Shown: positions 10,052 to 18,228, counted from the first letter of the stretch. The stretch: 64,000 nucleotides of DNA from Paraburkholderia aromaticivorans (GCF_002278075.1 NZ_CP022991.1:186001-250000), one strand, 5' to 3'. Made by a program: numbers and translations. The notes: generated from the letters alone by a model not told the origin.

Positions 10052-10156
10052 TTACCAGGGTGGGGCGCCCGAATGCGCGCCAGCCCACACCCGAGCCCAG
10101 ATGCCGCACACGGCGAGAGCCGCTGCGAACAGGTGCCGTGTAATCCACTGTTTCAT
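10052..10156 (-). CDS. Possible 34-residue membrane or secreted micro-protein
   Basis: A short frame MKQWITRHLFAAALAVCGIW... with a positively charged N-terminus followed by a hydrophobic stretch, like a signal or single membrane segment. It is preceded by a purine-rich GAAAGAAG and ends 8 bases before the GTG chosen for the DUF488 gene, which suggests coupling. I do not recognise a family. It could be chance in GC-rich DNA, so the call is weak. Confidence 0.28.
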   Translation of the reverse strand: MKQWITRHLFAAALAVCGIWARVWAGAHSGAPPW

Positions 10157-10220
10157 CCCGGCTTCTTTCATCAGGTGGCGTGGCATGCAACCGGAACCAA
10201 CTCGCGTTGCAAGACGGCGT

Positions 10221-10538
10221 CTACAACCCCCAGATGATGTCGGCATTGTGCTTGCTGGCCTCACGCATCATGTCCAGAAACGGCCAGGCCCGCTGCGAAA
10301 GTCCACTGCCGAATTCATGGCGGCCCTCGCGCGAATACTGCAGCGATTCCAAGGCAATCTCAGCTTTTTCATCGTCTGAAATCGCTGCTTCGAGACGGTT
10401 GATTGCACGAGGCAGCTCGTCGTGGAGGATAACGCCACGCATATTGAGCCGCTTGCCCACGAGACCAAGCAGGTACTGGGCGAGATCTCTGAGCATCACG
10501 ACATCTGGCGTAGCGGGCGATTGAAACGTGATCAGCAT
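10221..10538 (-). CDS. DUF1840 family protein
   Basis: A small cytosolic protein of 105 residues from a beta-proteobacterial family of unknown function. ATG 10538 follows a clear AGGAG ribosome site. It begins MLITFQSPATPDVVMLRDLA, ends with LSQRAWPFLDMMREASKHNADIIWG, and both ends are typical of DUF1840. The central acidic linker found in many members is short here. The frame remains open to 10673 but without family sequence. Same strand as, and just upstream of, DUF488. Confidence 0.8.
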   Translation of the reverse strand: MLITFQSPATPDVVMLRDLAQYLLGLVGKRLNMRGVILHDELPRAINRLEAAISDDEKAEIALESLQYSREGRHEFGSGLSQRAWPFLDMMREASKHNADIIWGL

Positions 10539-10824
10539 GATGGCTCCTTGCTTCGATCTGGGTTGCACCATCGCACCGGGGAGGCATTCGGACTCGCGTT
10601 GGCGGACCAGTGCAACGCGCGTTTCGCACCGTGACGCAGCGCAGAGCGCGCAAACGGTAACCGTCTCCTGCAACGATGGTCGGGGCCTTCAAGATGACCG
10701 GCTTTGCACATCGGCGAAGCACGGCATCCCCATGGGCGCGCGCCATCCGGACAAATCTTTCTTGTAGTTTCCTCCGGACCGCTCCTGTTCAACAGCCAGT
10801 CACCAGAAGGACCGCCTCCATTCT

Positions 10825-10841
10825 ATATCATATTGTGATCT
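10825..10841. promoter_or_regulatory. MarR-type operator candidate, copy 1
   Basis: ATATCA-TATTG-TGATCT, an imperfect palindrome with a 5-base spacer. It has the same left half-site and spacing as the copies at 10950 and 12260. It lies in the non-coding region upstream of the HPP-CBS gene. Assignment to the MarR protein encoded at 12312 is inferred. Confidence 0.5.
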
Positions 10842-10949
10842 ATTTAAGATGAAATGCCGTCAATCGGAGCGCACTGCGCCAGCCGCCGACGAATCTGACC
10901 CCGTGACCAGTCCCGCTCCGTCAGGGCGAGGCGACCGGAAGACACTTTT

Positions 10950-10969
10950 ATATCACAATGAAATATAAT
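10950..10969 (+). promoter_or_regulatory. MarR-type operator candidate, copy 2, overlapping a -10 box
   Basis: ATATCA-CAATG-AAATAT at 10950-10966 repeats the half-site and 5-base spacer of the neighbouring copies. A TATAAT hexamer at 10964-10969 overlaps its right half, about 40 bases before the HPP-CBS start. A repressor bound here would block the promoter. Confidence 0.5.
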
Positions 10970-11001
10970 CATGACAACGCGTTCTTTCGTTTCGTGAGGA
11001 T

Positions 11002-12222
11002 TTGGCCTTAGTGTGTTGTGCCATCCTACGTAATATTCCCCCCTTTCTTATTCGAACCTTGTCCCGCTACGCTCTCATTCGCTGGCTCTCCAGCTTTGCC
11101 CCTCACCCCATTGCAGTCCGATGGCCTGAGCGCTTCAGATCGTGCCTCGGCGCGTTGCTGGGGATTGCGTTCACCGGCGGGACCATGCACGTCCTTCTCG
11201 GACCGGCTGCGAGCATCCCGCTCCTCGTTGCTCCAATGGGGGCTTCGGCCGTGTTGCTGTTCGCGGTTCCCGCCAGTCCGCTTGCCCAACCGTGGTCCAT
11301 CATCGGCGGCAATATCGTCTCTGCGACGGTCGGCGTTGCCTGTGCAAGCTGGATCGCCGATCCGGTGGGTGCCGCCGCTTTGGCCGTCGCGCTGGCGATC
11401 TGTGCAATGTTTGCGCTGCGGTGTGTTCACCCACCGTCGGGCGCAGTCGCCTTGACCGCGGTCCTTGGCGGTCCGGCCGTGCATGCACTGGGCTACCGCT
11501 TTGTGGCCGAACCGATTGCGCTCCAGTCAGTGCTGCTGCTGTGCGCGGCCATCATCTATCACGCTGCTACGGGGCATCGATACCCGCACGTCGCGCAGAG
11601 TTCAGGCAAAGGTGCGGGCGCCTCGACTGCGGCGTCGAACGAAGGTTTTACGCGCGCGGACCTTGAGGCGGTGTTGAACCGGCGCGGTGAATTGCTCGAT
11701 ATCGACACGGACGATCTGGAGTCCTTGCTGCGCGACGTTCAGTTGCAGTCCTATGCCCGCACGTTCAATGAACTGACCTGCGCGGACATCATGTCGCGTT
11801 CGCTGGTCGCCGTATCGGCAACCACCAGAGCGTCGGCCGCATGGAGTTTGCTGAAACAGCGCCAAATCAAGGCTCTTCCGGTCACTGACGAGAGGCAGCA
11901 CGTAATCGGCATCGTGACCCGCGCCGACCTTGTCGACAAACGGGCGTTCAGCAAAGGCGCCGGTTTATCATCCCCCGTGCAACGCTGGTTCCGACGCAGC
12001 ATAACCCCAGCACCGCTCGTTGGCGCACTCATGCAGGTGGACGTTCAGACAGTCGACGAAACCACGCCGATCGTCGAACTGGTGCCTGTGTTTGCAAACT
12101 ACGGACACCACCACATTCCGGTTCTGGACTCGAAAAAGCGGCTTGCCGGCATGATCACGCAGGCCGACCTCATCGCGGGACTCTATCGCCAGGCTTACGC
12201 CAGGCAGCGAACCGCAGCATAG
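11002..12222 (+). CDS. HPP family membrane protein with C-terminal CBS pair
   Basis: About 406 residues. Residues roughly 45-190 form the four-helix HPP domain (FAPHPI at the start, GGTMHVLLGPAASIPLLVAPMGASAVLLF, and the RCVHPPSGAVALTAVLGG block containing the His-Pro-Pro signature). A soluble linker and two CBS domains follow (ADIMSRSLVAVSATT...IGIVTRADLV and MQVDVQTVDETTPIVELV...AGMITQADLIAGL), probably a nucleotide-binding regulatory module. The start is uncertain: TTG 11002 sits very close to GAGGA, while GTG 11011 has better spacing. HPP proteins are poorly characterised; plant members have been linked to nitrite transport. Followed by the MarR and ClC-CBS genes and preceded by two operator-like palindromes. 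Confidence 0.87.
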   Translation: MALVCCAILRNIPPFLIRTLSRYALIRWLSSFAPHPIAVRWPERFRSCLGALLGIAFTGGTMHVLLGPAASIPLLVAPMGASAVLLFAVPASPLAQPWSIIGGNIVSATVGVACASWIADPVGAAALAVALAICAMFALRCVHPPSGAVALTAVLGGPAVHALGYRFVAEPIALQSVLLLCAAIIYHAATGHRYPHVAQSSGKGAGASTAASNEGFTRADLEAVLNRRGELLDIDTDDLESLLRDVQLQSYARTFNELTCADIMSRSLVAVSATTRASAAWSLLKQRQIKALPVTDERQHVIGIVTRADLVDKRAFSKGAGLSSPVQRWFRRSITPAPLVGALMQVDVQTVDETTPIVELVPVFANYGHHHIPVLDSKKRLAGMITQADLIAGLYRQAYARQRTAA

Positions 12223-12259
12223 CCACGGTCATCCACACCGGGATTGAACACGAACATAC

Positions 12260-12276
12260 ATATCATGTCGTGATAT
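12260..12276 (+). promoter_or_regulatory. MarR-type operator candidate, copy 3 (perfect palindrome)
   Basis: ATATCA-TGTCG-TGATAT is a perfect 6+6 palindrome with a 5-base spacer, 35 bases before the MarR start. TATAAT at 12274-12279 overlaps its right half. This is the best of the three copies and suggests autoregulation of the marR-ClC unit. Confidence 0.6.
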
Positions 12277-12311
12277 AATTTGCGTTATATCTCTTTCTCG
12301 ACGGAACTTCG

Positions 12312-12725
12312 ATGAAAACACTCGCTCGCGGGTTGACCAAGACGGACTTTGAGCAACTGTCAGAGTTTCGCTACCAGATGCGGCGCTTCGAAAGGTTTTC
12401 TGAACAGGCCGCCCAAGGCGAGGGCATCACGCCGTTGCAGTATCTGCTACTCCTGCATATCAAGGGGTATCCGGAGCGCGACTGGGCAACCGTCGGCGAA
12501 CTTGCGGAAAGGCTCCAGGCGCAGCATCACGGCGTGGTCGCGCTGGTGTCCCGCTGCGAGGCGCTCGAACTGGTCCGCAGAAAAGTTAGCGAGACGGACC
12601 GCCGCCAGGTCGAAGTACATCTGTTGAAAGCAGGCGAGCAGGTGCTCGCCCGTCTCGCCGAGATGCACCGTGCCGAACTGAAGTCGCTCAAGGGTGCCTT
12701 TAGCGTCCCCCAGATTGATCTTTAA
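12312..12725 (+). CDS. MarR family transcriptional regulator
   Basis: A 137-residue winged-helix dimer. The central region LLLHIKGYPERDWATVGELAERLQAQHHGVVALVSRCEALELV is helix-turn-helix sequence, followed by the wing with the typical DRR (ETDRRQVEVHLL). Its stop is 6 bases before the ClC start, so they are co-transcribed. A perfect palindrome sits at 12260-12276 and two related sites precede the HPP gene, fitting an autoregulated repressor of both membrane proteins. The ligand is unknown; halide, acid or phenolic signals are possible but not shown. Confidence 0.9.
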   Translation: MKTLARGLTKTDFEQLSEFRYQMRRFERFSEQAAQGEGITPLQYLLLLHIKGYPERDWATVGELAERLQAQHHGVVALVSRCEALELVRRKVSETDRRQVEVHLLKAGEQVLARLAEMHRAELKSLKGAFSVPQIDL

Positions 12726-12731
12726 GTCACC

Positions 12732-14522
12732 ATGAGTCACGATACCCATAAGCGCGACTTTTCCACCAACGCGCGACTTCCCGGCATTTCCGCACTGGCC
12801 GCGGTGATCGGCGCCCTGAGCACGCTCGCGGCGTTCGTGCTGCTGAGCCTGATTCATCTGTTCACCAATCTGTTTTTCTTCCAGCAATTTTCGTTTGCGG
12901 AGCGCTCACCGGCCCTCAATACGCTGGGTATCTGGGTGGTGGTTATCCCTGTGATCGGTGGCCTTATCGTCGGTCTCATGGCCCGTTACGGTTCAGAAAA
13001 GATCCGCGGGCATGGCATTCCCGAAGCGATCGAAGCCATCCTGTTCGGCAAGAGCCGCATGTCGCCGAAGGTGGCGATTCTCAAACCGCTGTCGTCTGGC
13101 ATTGTGATCGGCAGCGGCGGACCGTTCGGCGCGGAAGGCCCGATCATCATGACTGGCGGCGCACTGGGGTCTCTGATCGCGCAGTGCGTGAAGGTCACGT
13201 CTGCCGAACGCAAGACCTTGCTGGTTGCCGGCGCGGCGGCGGGCATGACGGCGGTCTTTGGCACACCGGTGGCCGCCGTATTGCTGGCGGTCGAACTGCT
13301 GCTGTTCGAATGGCGTCCGCGCAGTTTTCTGCCGGTTGCCCTTGCTTGCGCAGTCGCGGGGTTTGCGCGCGCTGCATTCTTCGGCACAGGGCCGCTGTTT
13401 CCGCTTGAAACGGCGCCGCCCGGCGCGCTGTCGCTGGTGTCCTGCGTCATTGCAGGCCTGATGTCCGGCGCACTCGCCTCGGGTCTGTCAGCCGCGTTAT
13501 ACAAGACCGAAGACCTGTTCGGCAAGCTGCCTATCCACTGGATGTGGTGGCCAGCGCTCGGTGGCCTCGTCGTCGGCATCGGCGGCTTTCTCGAACCGCG
13601 TGCGCTGGGCGTCGGCTACGACGTGATCGGCGACCTGTTGCATCAGCACATTGCCATCCAGCTCGCGCTGGCAATCCTGATCGTGAAGGCGGTCATCTGG
13701 GTCGTGGCGTTGGGTTCGGGTACATCAGGCGGCGTCCTGGCGCCGTTGCTCATGCTGGGCGCGGGGCTCGGTGTGGTGCTCGGCCACGTGCTGCCGGGCG
13801 GCGAACCTGCCCTGTGGCCGCTCGTGTGCATGGCGGCTACGCTCGGCGCCACGTTGGGTGCGCCGTTGACCGCGATTGTGTTCGCGTTCGGCCTCACGCA
13901 CGACAGCAACGCATTGCTGCCACTGCTCGCCGCGACGCTGATCGCGCATGGGTTTGCAACCGTCGTCATGAAGCGCTCCATCATGACCGAGAAAATTGCC
14001 CGGCGCGGGTATCACATCTACCGGGAATACGGCGTCGATCCGCTTGAGCGCCACCACGTCGACGAAGTGATGTCGCGTACGGTCGAGACGATCGATGGCG
14101 ATATATCCGTGGGCGAAGCGCTAGCAACGTTCTTCGGAGCGACGCAGACACACCGTGCCTATCCGGTCGTGCGTCAAGGCATGCTGGCGGGTGTGGTCGA
14201 TCGGGCGCTACTGGAAAAAATTCGTGATGACGAGGCCGCGGATTCGCTCGAGTCGCGCCTCGCTGACGTGTTGCGCCACCGTTCCCCCACATTTGCATTG
14301 CCGAGCGAAACCTGCCGGCTCGTCGCAACACGGCTTGCGGTGCATGGTCTCGAACGCTTGCCCGTGGTCGCGGATTCCGCAACGTTGCAACTGGTCGGCA
14401 TTGTGTCGCGCAGCGATCTGGTCAAGCCCTCTCTTGCCCACTTCGACGAAGAGCACAAGAAAGAACGCTTCCGGCGTTTGCGCATTCAGCCGGGCAAGCG
14501 GCACTTCCCTCCGGCTCCGTAA
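12732..14522 (+). CDS. ClC-type chloride channel/transporter with C-terminal CBS pair
   Basis: A 596-residue inner-membrane protein. The ClC core (about 20-430) has the selectivity-filter segments GSGGPFGAEGPIIM, with the gating glutamate at Glu135, and GSGTSGGVLAPLLMLGAGLG. After helix R, residues about 440-575 form two CBS domains (VDEVMSRTVETIDGDISVGEAL and the later VVADSATLQLVGIVSRSDLV). Aligned by eye with E. coli ClcA, the segment TPVAAVLLAVELLLFEW places Glu188 at ClcA Glu202 and Leu189 at Glu203, the intracellular proton-pathway glutamate, so it may not be a 2:1 Cl-/H+ exchanger. Co-transcribed with MarR. Confidence 0.92.
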   Translation: MSHDTHKRDFSTNARLPGISALAAVIGALSTLAAFVLLSLIHLFTNLFFFQQFSFAERSPALNTLGIWVVVIPVIGGLIVGLMARYGSEKIRGHGIPEAIEAILFGKSRMSPKVAILKPLSSGIVIGSGGPFGAEGPIIMTGGALGSLIAQCVKVTSAERKTLLVAGAAAGMTAVFGTPVAAVLLAVELLLFEWRPRSFLPVALACAVAGFARAAFFGTGPLFPLETAPPGALSLVSCVIAGLMSGALASGLSAALYKTEDLFGKLPIHWMWWPALGGLVVGIGGFLEPRALGVGYDVIGDLLHQHIAIQLALAILIVKAVIWVVALGSGTSGGVLAPLLMLGAGLGVVLGHVLPGGEPALWPLVCMAATLGATLGAPLTAIVFAFGLTHDSNALLPLLAATLIAHGFATVVMKRSIMTEKIARRGYHIYREYGVDPLERHHVDEVMSRTVETIDGDISVGEALATFFGATQTHRAYPVVRQGMLAGVVDRALLEKIRDDEAADSLESRLADVLRHRSPTFALPSETCRLVATRLAVHGLERLPVVADSATLQLVGIVSRSDLVKPSLAHFDEEHKKERFRRLRIQPGKRHFPPAP

Positions 14523-15225
14523 ATTAGCGGCCGGTTGGCTGCCAGAAACCGATTCGCGTCTTATGCGCCCCTTCGGGGGCACACCTCTCTCGTCTCTTCC
14601 CGCCGTTTCAGCATCCATTTCTTGGGCAATATCGTCCCCGCGTTGCGAAGCGATTCGAGCGTTCTATTACGCTCTTCAAGGAAGATGTCATGAAATCGTT
14701 CGCGCCGACGTGATTGTCACGTGGCCGCGGTCGCAAACTCGTCACGCGGAAAATCGTCACGGCGGAGTGTTTCCTGCGAATCTGGCCGACCTTTCCCGAC
14801 GTCAGCGATAACGGCCGAGGTTTCGATTTGGTTGCTGCATGGGCTGGATATTCGTACGGTCTGCTAGGCATGGCCGAGCGCGCCCGGTTGATCGTTGCGA
14901 AACCGCTCAGTGAAATCGAGCCCGATTGTGGGTCCGCCGTGCGCCTCTTCGTTCTGGATGACGCGATCATCGCCGGGTAATTCCAGGTTCATGAGTCGAT
15001 GCATGCGCTCAACCGGCGATTCTGGTACGACCGGACTCATTGGATCGGCACTGTAGCGATTCAATATGAAGATGCACGCTAGCTGTGCGAAACGCAGCGC
15101 ACGCGCACGGTCGAGCAAAAAGACAACATGCCAGAAGAGGCGCGATTCCCCTATCGAAGCCGCGTCTTGCCCTTGCGAAGCCGCATACAGAACGTATACT
15201 TGCGATATAACTTTCGTGAGATACC
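14523..15225. other. Gene-free stretch of about 700 bases
   Basis: Several frames of 70-130 codons are open on both strands, but none shows a family motif, a good ribosome site or a credible composition. A short GC hairpin (GCCCC-TTC-GGGGGC, near 14567-14580) lies 45 bases after the ClC stop without a T-run. The right end holds the GntR promoter. Confidence 0.45.
15193..15210 (+). promoter_or_regulatory. GntR-type operator candidate upstream of the GntR gene
   Basis: CGTATAC at 15193-15199 followed by CGATATAA at 15203-15210 resembles the double CGTATACG palindrome at 19139-19157. It lies 16-33 bases before the GTG start of the GntR gene, where an autoregulatory site would be expected. GTATAC cores are common in FCD-type GntR operators. 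Confidence 0.4.
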
Positions 15226-15882
15226 GTGAACACCTCCCCCTCTTCAAGCCCCGAAAAGCTGGGCGAACTGGCTTATCAGACCTTGCGCAGGATGATCCTC
15301 GACAAGGCTTTGCGCAGCGGCGGCCCCGTCGTCGAGGGGCGCCTCGCCGAAGAACTCAACATCTCGCGCACGCCAATGCGAGAAGCATTGCTTCGCCTCG
15401 AAGGCGAAGGCCTTCTGGTGCGCGCGGGAGCACGCTCGTATTCGGTGCGCTTCGTCAGTGCTCAAGAGTATTTCCAGGCAATGAAAGTGCGCGAATTGCT
15501 GGAGACGGAAGCGATCGGGCTTGCAATCGGAAAGATCGACAAGAAGATCGTTCAGCAATTGATCAAGAAGATCAAGGCACTCAGTAGCGGCCAGCAGGAA
15601 CAGGCGCACTGGCAACTGGACGACCAGGTGCATACGATGATGGCGCGCGCCAGTGGCAACGACGTACTAGCGCATATGATCGATCTGGTGCGCACCAATA
15701 GCCGGCTGTTCGAACTGGTCACGCCGTTCAATCGTATCGAGGAAGATCGCGCGGAACACCTCGCGATTCTCGAAGCGTATCTGGCCAACGACGTCGAAGC
15801 GTCGCGCGCCGCCGTCCGTACGCATTTGCAGAATCTGCGTCGCTTCGTGCTCGACCGGCTTGCGGAAGGCACCTACAACTGA
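15226..15882 (+). CDS. GntR family regulator with FCD ligand-binding domain
   Basis: A 218-residue FadR-subfamily regulator with GTG start at 15226. The N-terminal winged helix (about 10-78) contains LAEELNISRTPMREALLRLEGEGLL, the diagnostic GntR recognition helix. The all-helical FCD domain (about 85-205) carries conserved metal/ligand positions in the D..VHTMMARASGN region and the final HLAILEAYLANDVEASRAAVRTHL helix. It is the only regulator between the ABC transporter (16076-19056) and the catabolic operon (19207-24779), and GTATAC-type sites occur both before its own gene and between those operons, so it probably controls both, with a substrate or intermediate as inducer. Confidence 0.9.
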   Translation: MNTSPSSSPEKLGELAYQTLRRMILDKALRSGGPVVEGRLAEELNISRTPMREALLRLEGEGLLVRAGARSYSVRFVSAQEYFQAMKVRELLETEAIGLAIGKIDKKIVQQLIKKIKALSSGQQEQAHWQLDDQVHTMMARASGNDVLAHMIDLVRTNSRLFELVTPFNRIEEDRAEHLAILEAYLANDVEASRAAVRTHLQNLRRFVLDRLAEGTYN

Positions 15883-16076
15883 GTCGTCTCATCGCCGCCG
15901 GTTCGCAGCGCGCCAATCCCCAGCGGCATCTTCAACAGCAGCGTACGCGGTCCAAGCGCCGCTTGACCGGTCGCCTCCGCGACACCTGCGCCGCACAGTC
16001 CCGCAAGATTTGCGGAGAATCGACTCTCGAGCGGCGCATCACACAAGCCCGACCGCGCCGGCGAACCGGTATCCAT
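15873..16076 (-). CDS. Possible 67-residue frame translationally coupled to the ABC ATPase
   Basis: This frame starts at an ATG whose A is the last base of the ATPase stop codon (TGATG overlap) and ends convergently, 10 bases inside the GntR gene. It starts MDTGSPARSGLCDAPLESR and ends LLLKMPLGIGALRTGGDETTQL. I recognise no family. The coupling geometry matches the overlaps elsewhere in this transporter operon, but it could be chance or the remnant of a longer gene. Confidence 0.3.
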   Translation of the reverse strand: MDTGSPARSGLCDAPLESRFSANLAGLCGAGVAEATGQAALGPRTLLLKMPLGIGALRTGGDETTQL

Positions 16077-16813
16077 CAGTGACGCAAGATCTTACCGACG
16101 AACTCGCGCGTCCGCGCTTCCTGCGGTGCATCGAATAGTTGTTGCGGCGTACCGGTTTCAACTACGCGACCGCCCGCCATAAACACCACCTTCGACGACA
16201 CCTCGCGCACGAAGCTCATTTCGTGCGAGACGATAAACATTGTGATGCCGTCCATTGCGAGTTCGCGAATCGTGTCCAGCACTTCGTTGACGAGTTCGGG
16301 GTCCAGCGCGGCCGTCACCTCGTCGAGGAATAGCACTTTCGGCTTCAACGCGAGCGCGCGGGCAATCGCCACGCGTTGCTGCTGGCCTCCCGACAGTTCG
16401 TCCGGATGCGCATGCAGCCGATGCGCAAGACCAACACGCGTCAGCAGACTAATGGCGTTCTTCTCGACTTCCTGACGCGACCAGCCTTTAATCTTAGTCG
16501 GCGTAATCATCACGTTGTCGAGCACGGTCATGTTCTGGAACAGGTTGTACTGCTGGAACACGATGGCTATATCCGAACGCAGCGCGCGAACCGCGGCCTT
16601 GTCCGCATAATTCACAACACCGCCGTTCAAACGCACGCTGCCATGCTCGGGCGGCAGCAGCCCTATCAACACGCGCAACAGCGTACTCTTGCCCGACCCG
16701 GACGGACCGATCAGGCTGACAATCTCACCTTTCTCCACTGAGAGGTTGATCCGTTCGAGCACGGTGTGCGGTCCATAAGACGCCTTCAGGTCAACGATTT
16801 CGAGTTGCGGCAA
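16076..16813 (-). CDS. Polar amino-acid ABC transporter ATP-binding protein
   Basis: A 245-residue ATPase of the HisP/GlnQ type. I chose TTG 16813 because GGAGAAG lies just upstream and the protein then begins LPQLEIVDLKASYG, as in the family; the longer frame to 16888 only adds sequence from within the permease gene. It has Walker A GPSGSGKST, a Q-loop (FQQYNLF), ABC signature LSGGQQQRV, Walker B VLFLDEVTAAL and switch His in IVSHEMSFV. It overlaps the permease gene by 23 bases and is the last clear gene of the transporter operon. Confidence 0.93.
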   Translation of the reverse strand: MPQLEIVDLKASYGPHTVLERINLSVEKGEIVSLIGPSGSGKSTLLRVLIGLLPPEHGSVRLNGGVVNYADKAAVRALRSDIAIVFQQYNLFQNMTVLDNVMITPTKIKGWSRQEVEKNAISLLTRVGLAHRLHAHPDELSGGQQQRVAIARALALKPKVLFLDEVTAALDPELVNEVLDTIRELAMDGITMFIVSHEMSFVREVSSKVVFMAGGRVVETGTPQQLFDAPQEARTREFVGKILRH

Positions 16814-17480
16814 GTTTCTTCTCCATGCGCTTACCGAAGCGCGACAGCGGGTACGACATGAGGAAATACAACACCAGGATCGCACCATATACGAGCGTTG
16901 CAGAAAAGCCCTTGTTACTGAGCACTTTCCCGGCGGACGTCAGTTCCATCACGCCGATCTGAGATGCAAGCGCGGTATCCTTGATGAACATCACAAAGAA
17001 GCCGAAGGTGGGCGGGACGATCACGCGCCACGCCTGCGGCACGATTACATAACGCAGCGTTTCGAGGTAACTGAAGTTCAGCGTGCTCGCTGCCTCCCAC
17101 TGGTTCACGTGGATGGATTCGAGCCCGCTGCGCACGATCTCGCCGAGATACGCAGACGCGATCAGGCACACGCTGATCAGCGCGACGCTGAACGTAGACA
17201 GGTTGGCATTGAGCGACTGCGTCGCGAAGAACACCAGCATCAGCGTGACGAGGAACGGCACGCGGCGAAACACCAGGCAATAGGCAAACACGACGATACG
17301 CACCGGCGCCATTGCGCGCGAACGCGTAATGCGCAGCACGGCAACCACGAACCCCGAGACAAAGCCCGCGAGGCAGCCAATCGCCGACAGTACGAAGGTG
17401 GCGGCAAATCCTTCCAGCAACAACAACAGGTTGTAGTAAGAAAACAGATGCGTGAGTTGAGTCATCATCGAACCGGCCAT
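16791..17480 (-). CDS. Polar amino-acid ABC transporter permease (second)
   Basis: A 229-residue HisM/GlnP-type inner-membrane permease starting MAGSMMTQLTHLFSYYN at 17480. Several hydrophobic helices are evident. The EAA loop that docks with the ATPase reads NQWEAASTLNFSYLETLRYVIVPQAW. The start codon overlaps the stop of the first permease by one base. A longer open extension to 18116 is only the other frame of the first permease. Confidence 0.92.
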   Translation of the reverse strand: MAGSMMTQLTHLFSYYNLLLLLEGFAATFVLSAIGCLAGFVSGFVVAVLRITRSRAMAPVRIVVFAYCLVFRRVPFLVTLMLVFFATQSLNANLSTFSVALISVCLIASAYLGEIVRSGLESIHVNQWEAASTLNFSYLETLRYVIVPQAWRVIVPPTFGFFVMFIKDTALASQIGVMELTSAGKVLSNKGFSATLVYGAILVLYFLMSYPLSRFGKRMEKKLAATRNR

Positions 17481-18148
17481 CAAAACACCTTTATCTTCGC
17501 GCGGCACACATGACGGCCAAACATTGCGAGCGCGAATGTCGCCAATATCGTGATGCCGATGTACATCAGGGCGGCCACACTGAATGCCTCGACCGACAGA
17601 TAAGTCTGCGACGCGATATTGCTGGTGCGTCCGGTCAATTCCTCGACGCCGAAGATCGACGCCATCGAGGTGCCGAGCGTCATCACGATGAACTGGTTGG
17701 ACAGCGGCGGAAACATCACCTTCATCACATGCGGAAAGATCACGTGACGTACGATCTGCGGCGTCGAAAAGCCGAGCACTTCGGCGGCTTCGATTTCCGC
17801 CCAGCGTACCGACTCGAACCCCGCGCGCTGGATTTCGCACAGATACGCACCGGCATTGAACGTGGCGCCGATCAGCACGGCCGTGTACGGCGACAGGGTT
17901 ACGCCGATTTCCGGCAAGCCGAAAAACAGAAAGAAGATCTGCACCAGCTGCGGCGTGTTGGTCGCGAAGGTCACATAGGCCCTCACGACACGACGCAGGA
18001 ACGCGGGTCCGTAGCGCAGGATCGACGCGCACACGAGACCGATGAACATGCCGAAGCCGAACGCGAGCACCGCGATCTGAAGGCTGAGCCACGCTCCGCC
18101 GAGCAGATACGGCCACTGCTCGAGGATGGGCCCAAACTGAAGCGTCAT
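17480..18148 (-). CDS. Polar amino-acid ABC transporter permease (first)
   Basis: A 222-residue HisQ/GlnP-type permease. It has the family N-terminus (GGAWLSLQIAVLAFGFGMFIGLV), the FATNTPQLVQIFFLFFGLP segment and the EAA loop EIEAAEVLGFSTPQIVRHVIFP. It forms a heterodimer with the product of the overlapping downstream gene. It is separated from the binding-protein gene by an 80-base gap holding a strong hairpin. Confidence 0.92.
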   Translation of the reverse strand: MTLQFGPILEQWPYLLGGAWLSLQIAVLAFGFGMFIGLVCASILRYGPAFLRRVVRAYVTFATNTPQLVQIFFLFFGLPEIGVTLSPYTAVLIGATFNAGAYLCEIQRAGFESVRWAEIEAAEVLGFSTPQIVRHVIFPHVMKVMFPPLSNQFIVMTLGTSMASIFGVEELTGRTSNIASQTYLSVEAFSVAALMYIGITILATFALAMFGRHVCRAKIKVF

Positions 18149-18175
18149 CGAATCAGTACTCCTTGCAACGAGTCG

Positions 18176-18215
18176 CGCAGTGCGGCGCCTTCAGGCGTGA
18201 GGGCGCCGCACTGCG
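18176..18215 (-). terminator. Intercistronic hairpin between binding-protein and permease genes
   Basis: A perfect 14-bp inverted repeat, CGCAGTGCGGCGCC at 18176-18189 and its complement at 18202-18215, with a 12-base loop. It begins 14 bases after the binding-protein stop and lacks a T-run. In ABC operons such hairpins commonly protect the binding-protein mRNA or attenuate the permease genes, giving binding protein in excess. Confidence 0.65.
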
Positions 18216-18228
18216 TGCGATTGATAAT

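Noticed and set aside
17481..18116. Upstream extension of the second permease frame
   Set aside because: It overlaps the first permease in another frame and lacks hydrophobic segments; ATG 17480 gives a normal permease.
18181..18215. The GC hairpin as part of a REP-type repeat family
   Set aside because: No second copy is seen in the window, so an intercistronic structure is the simpler reading.
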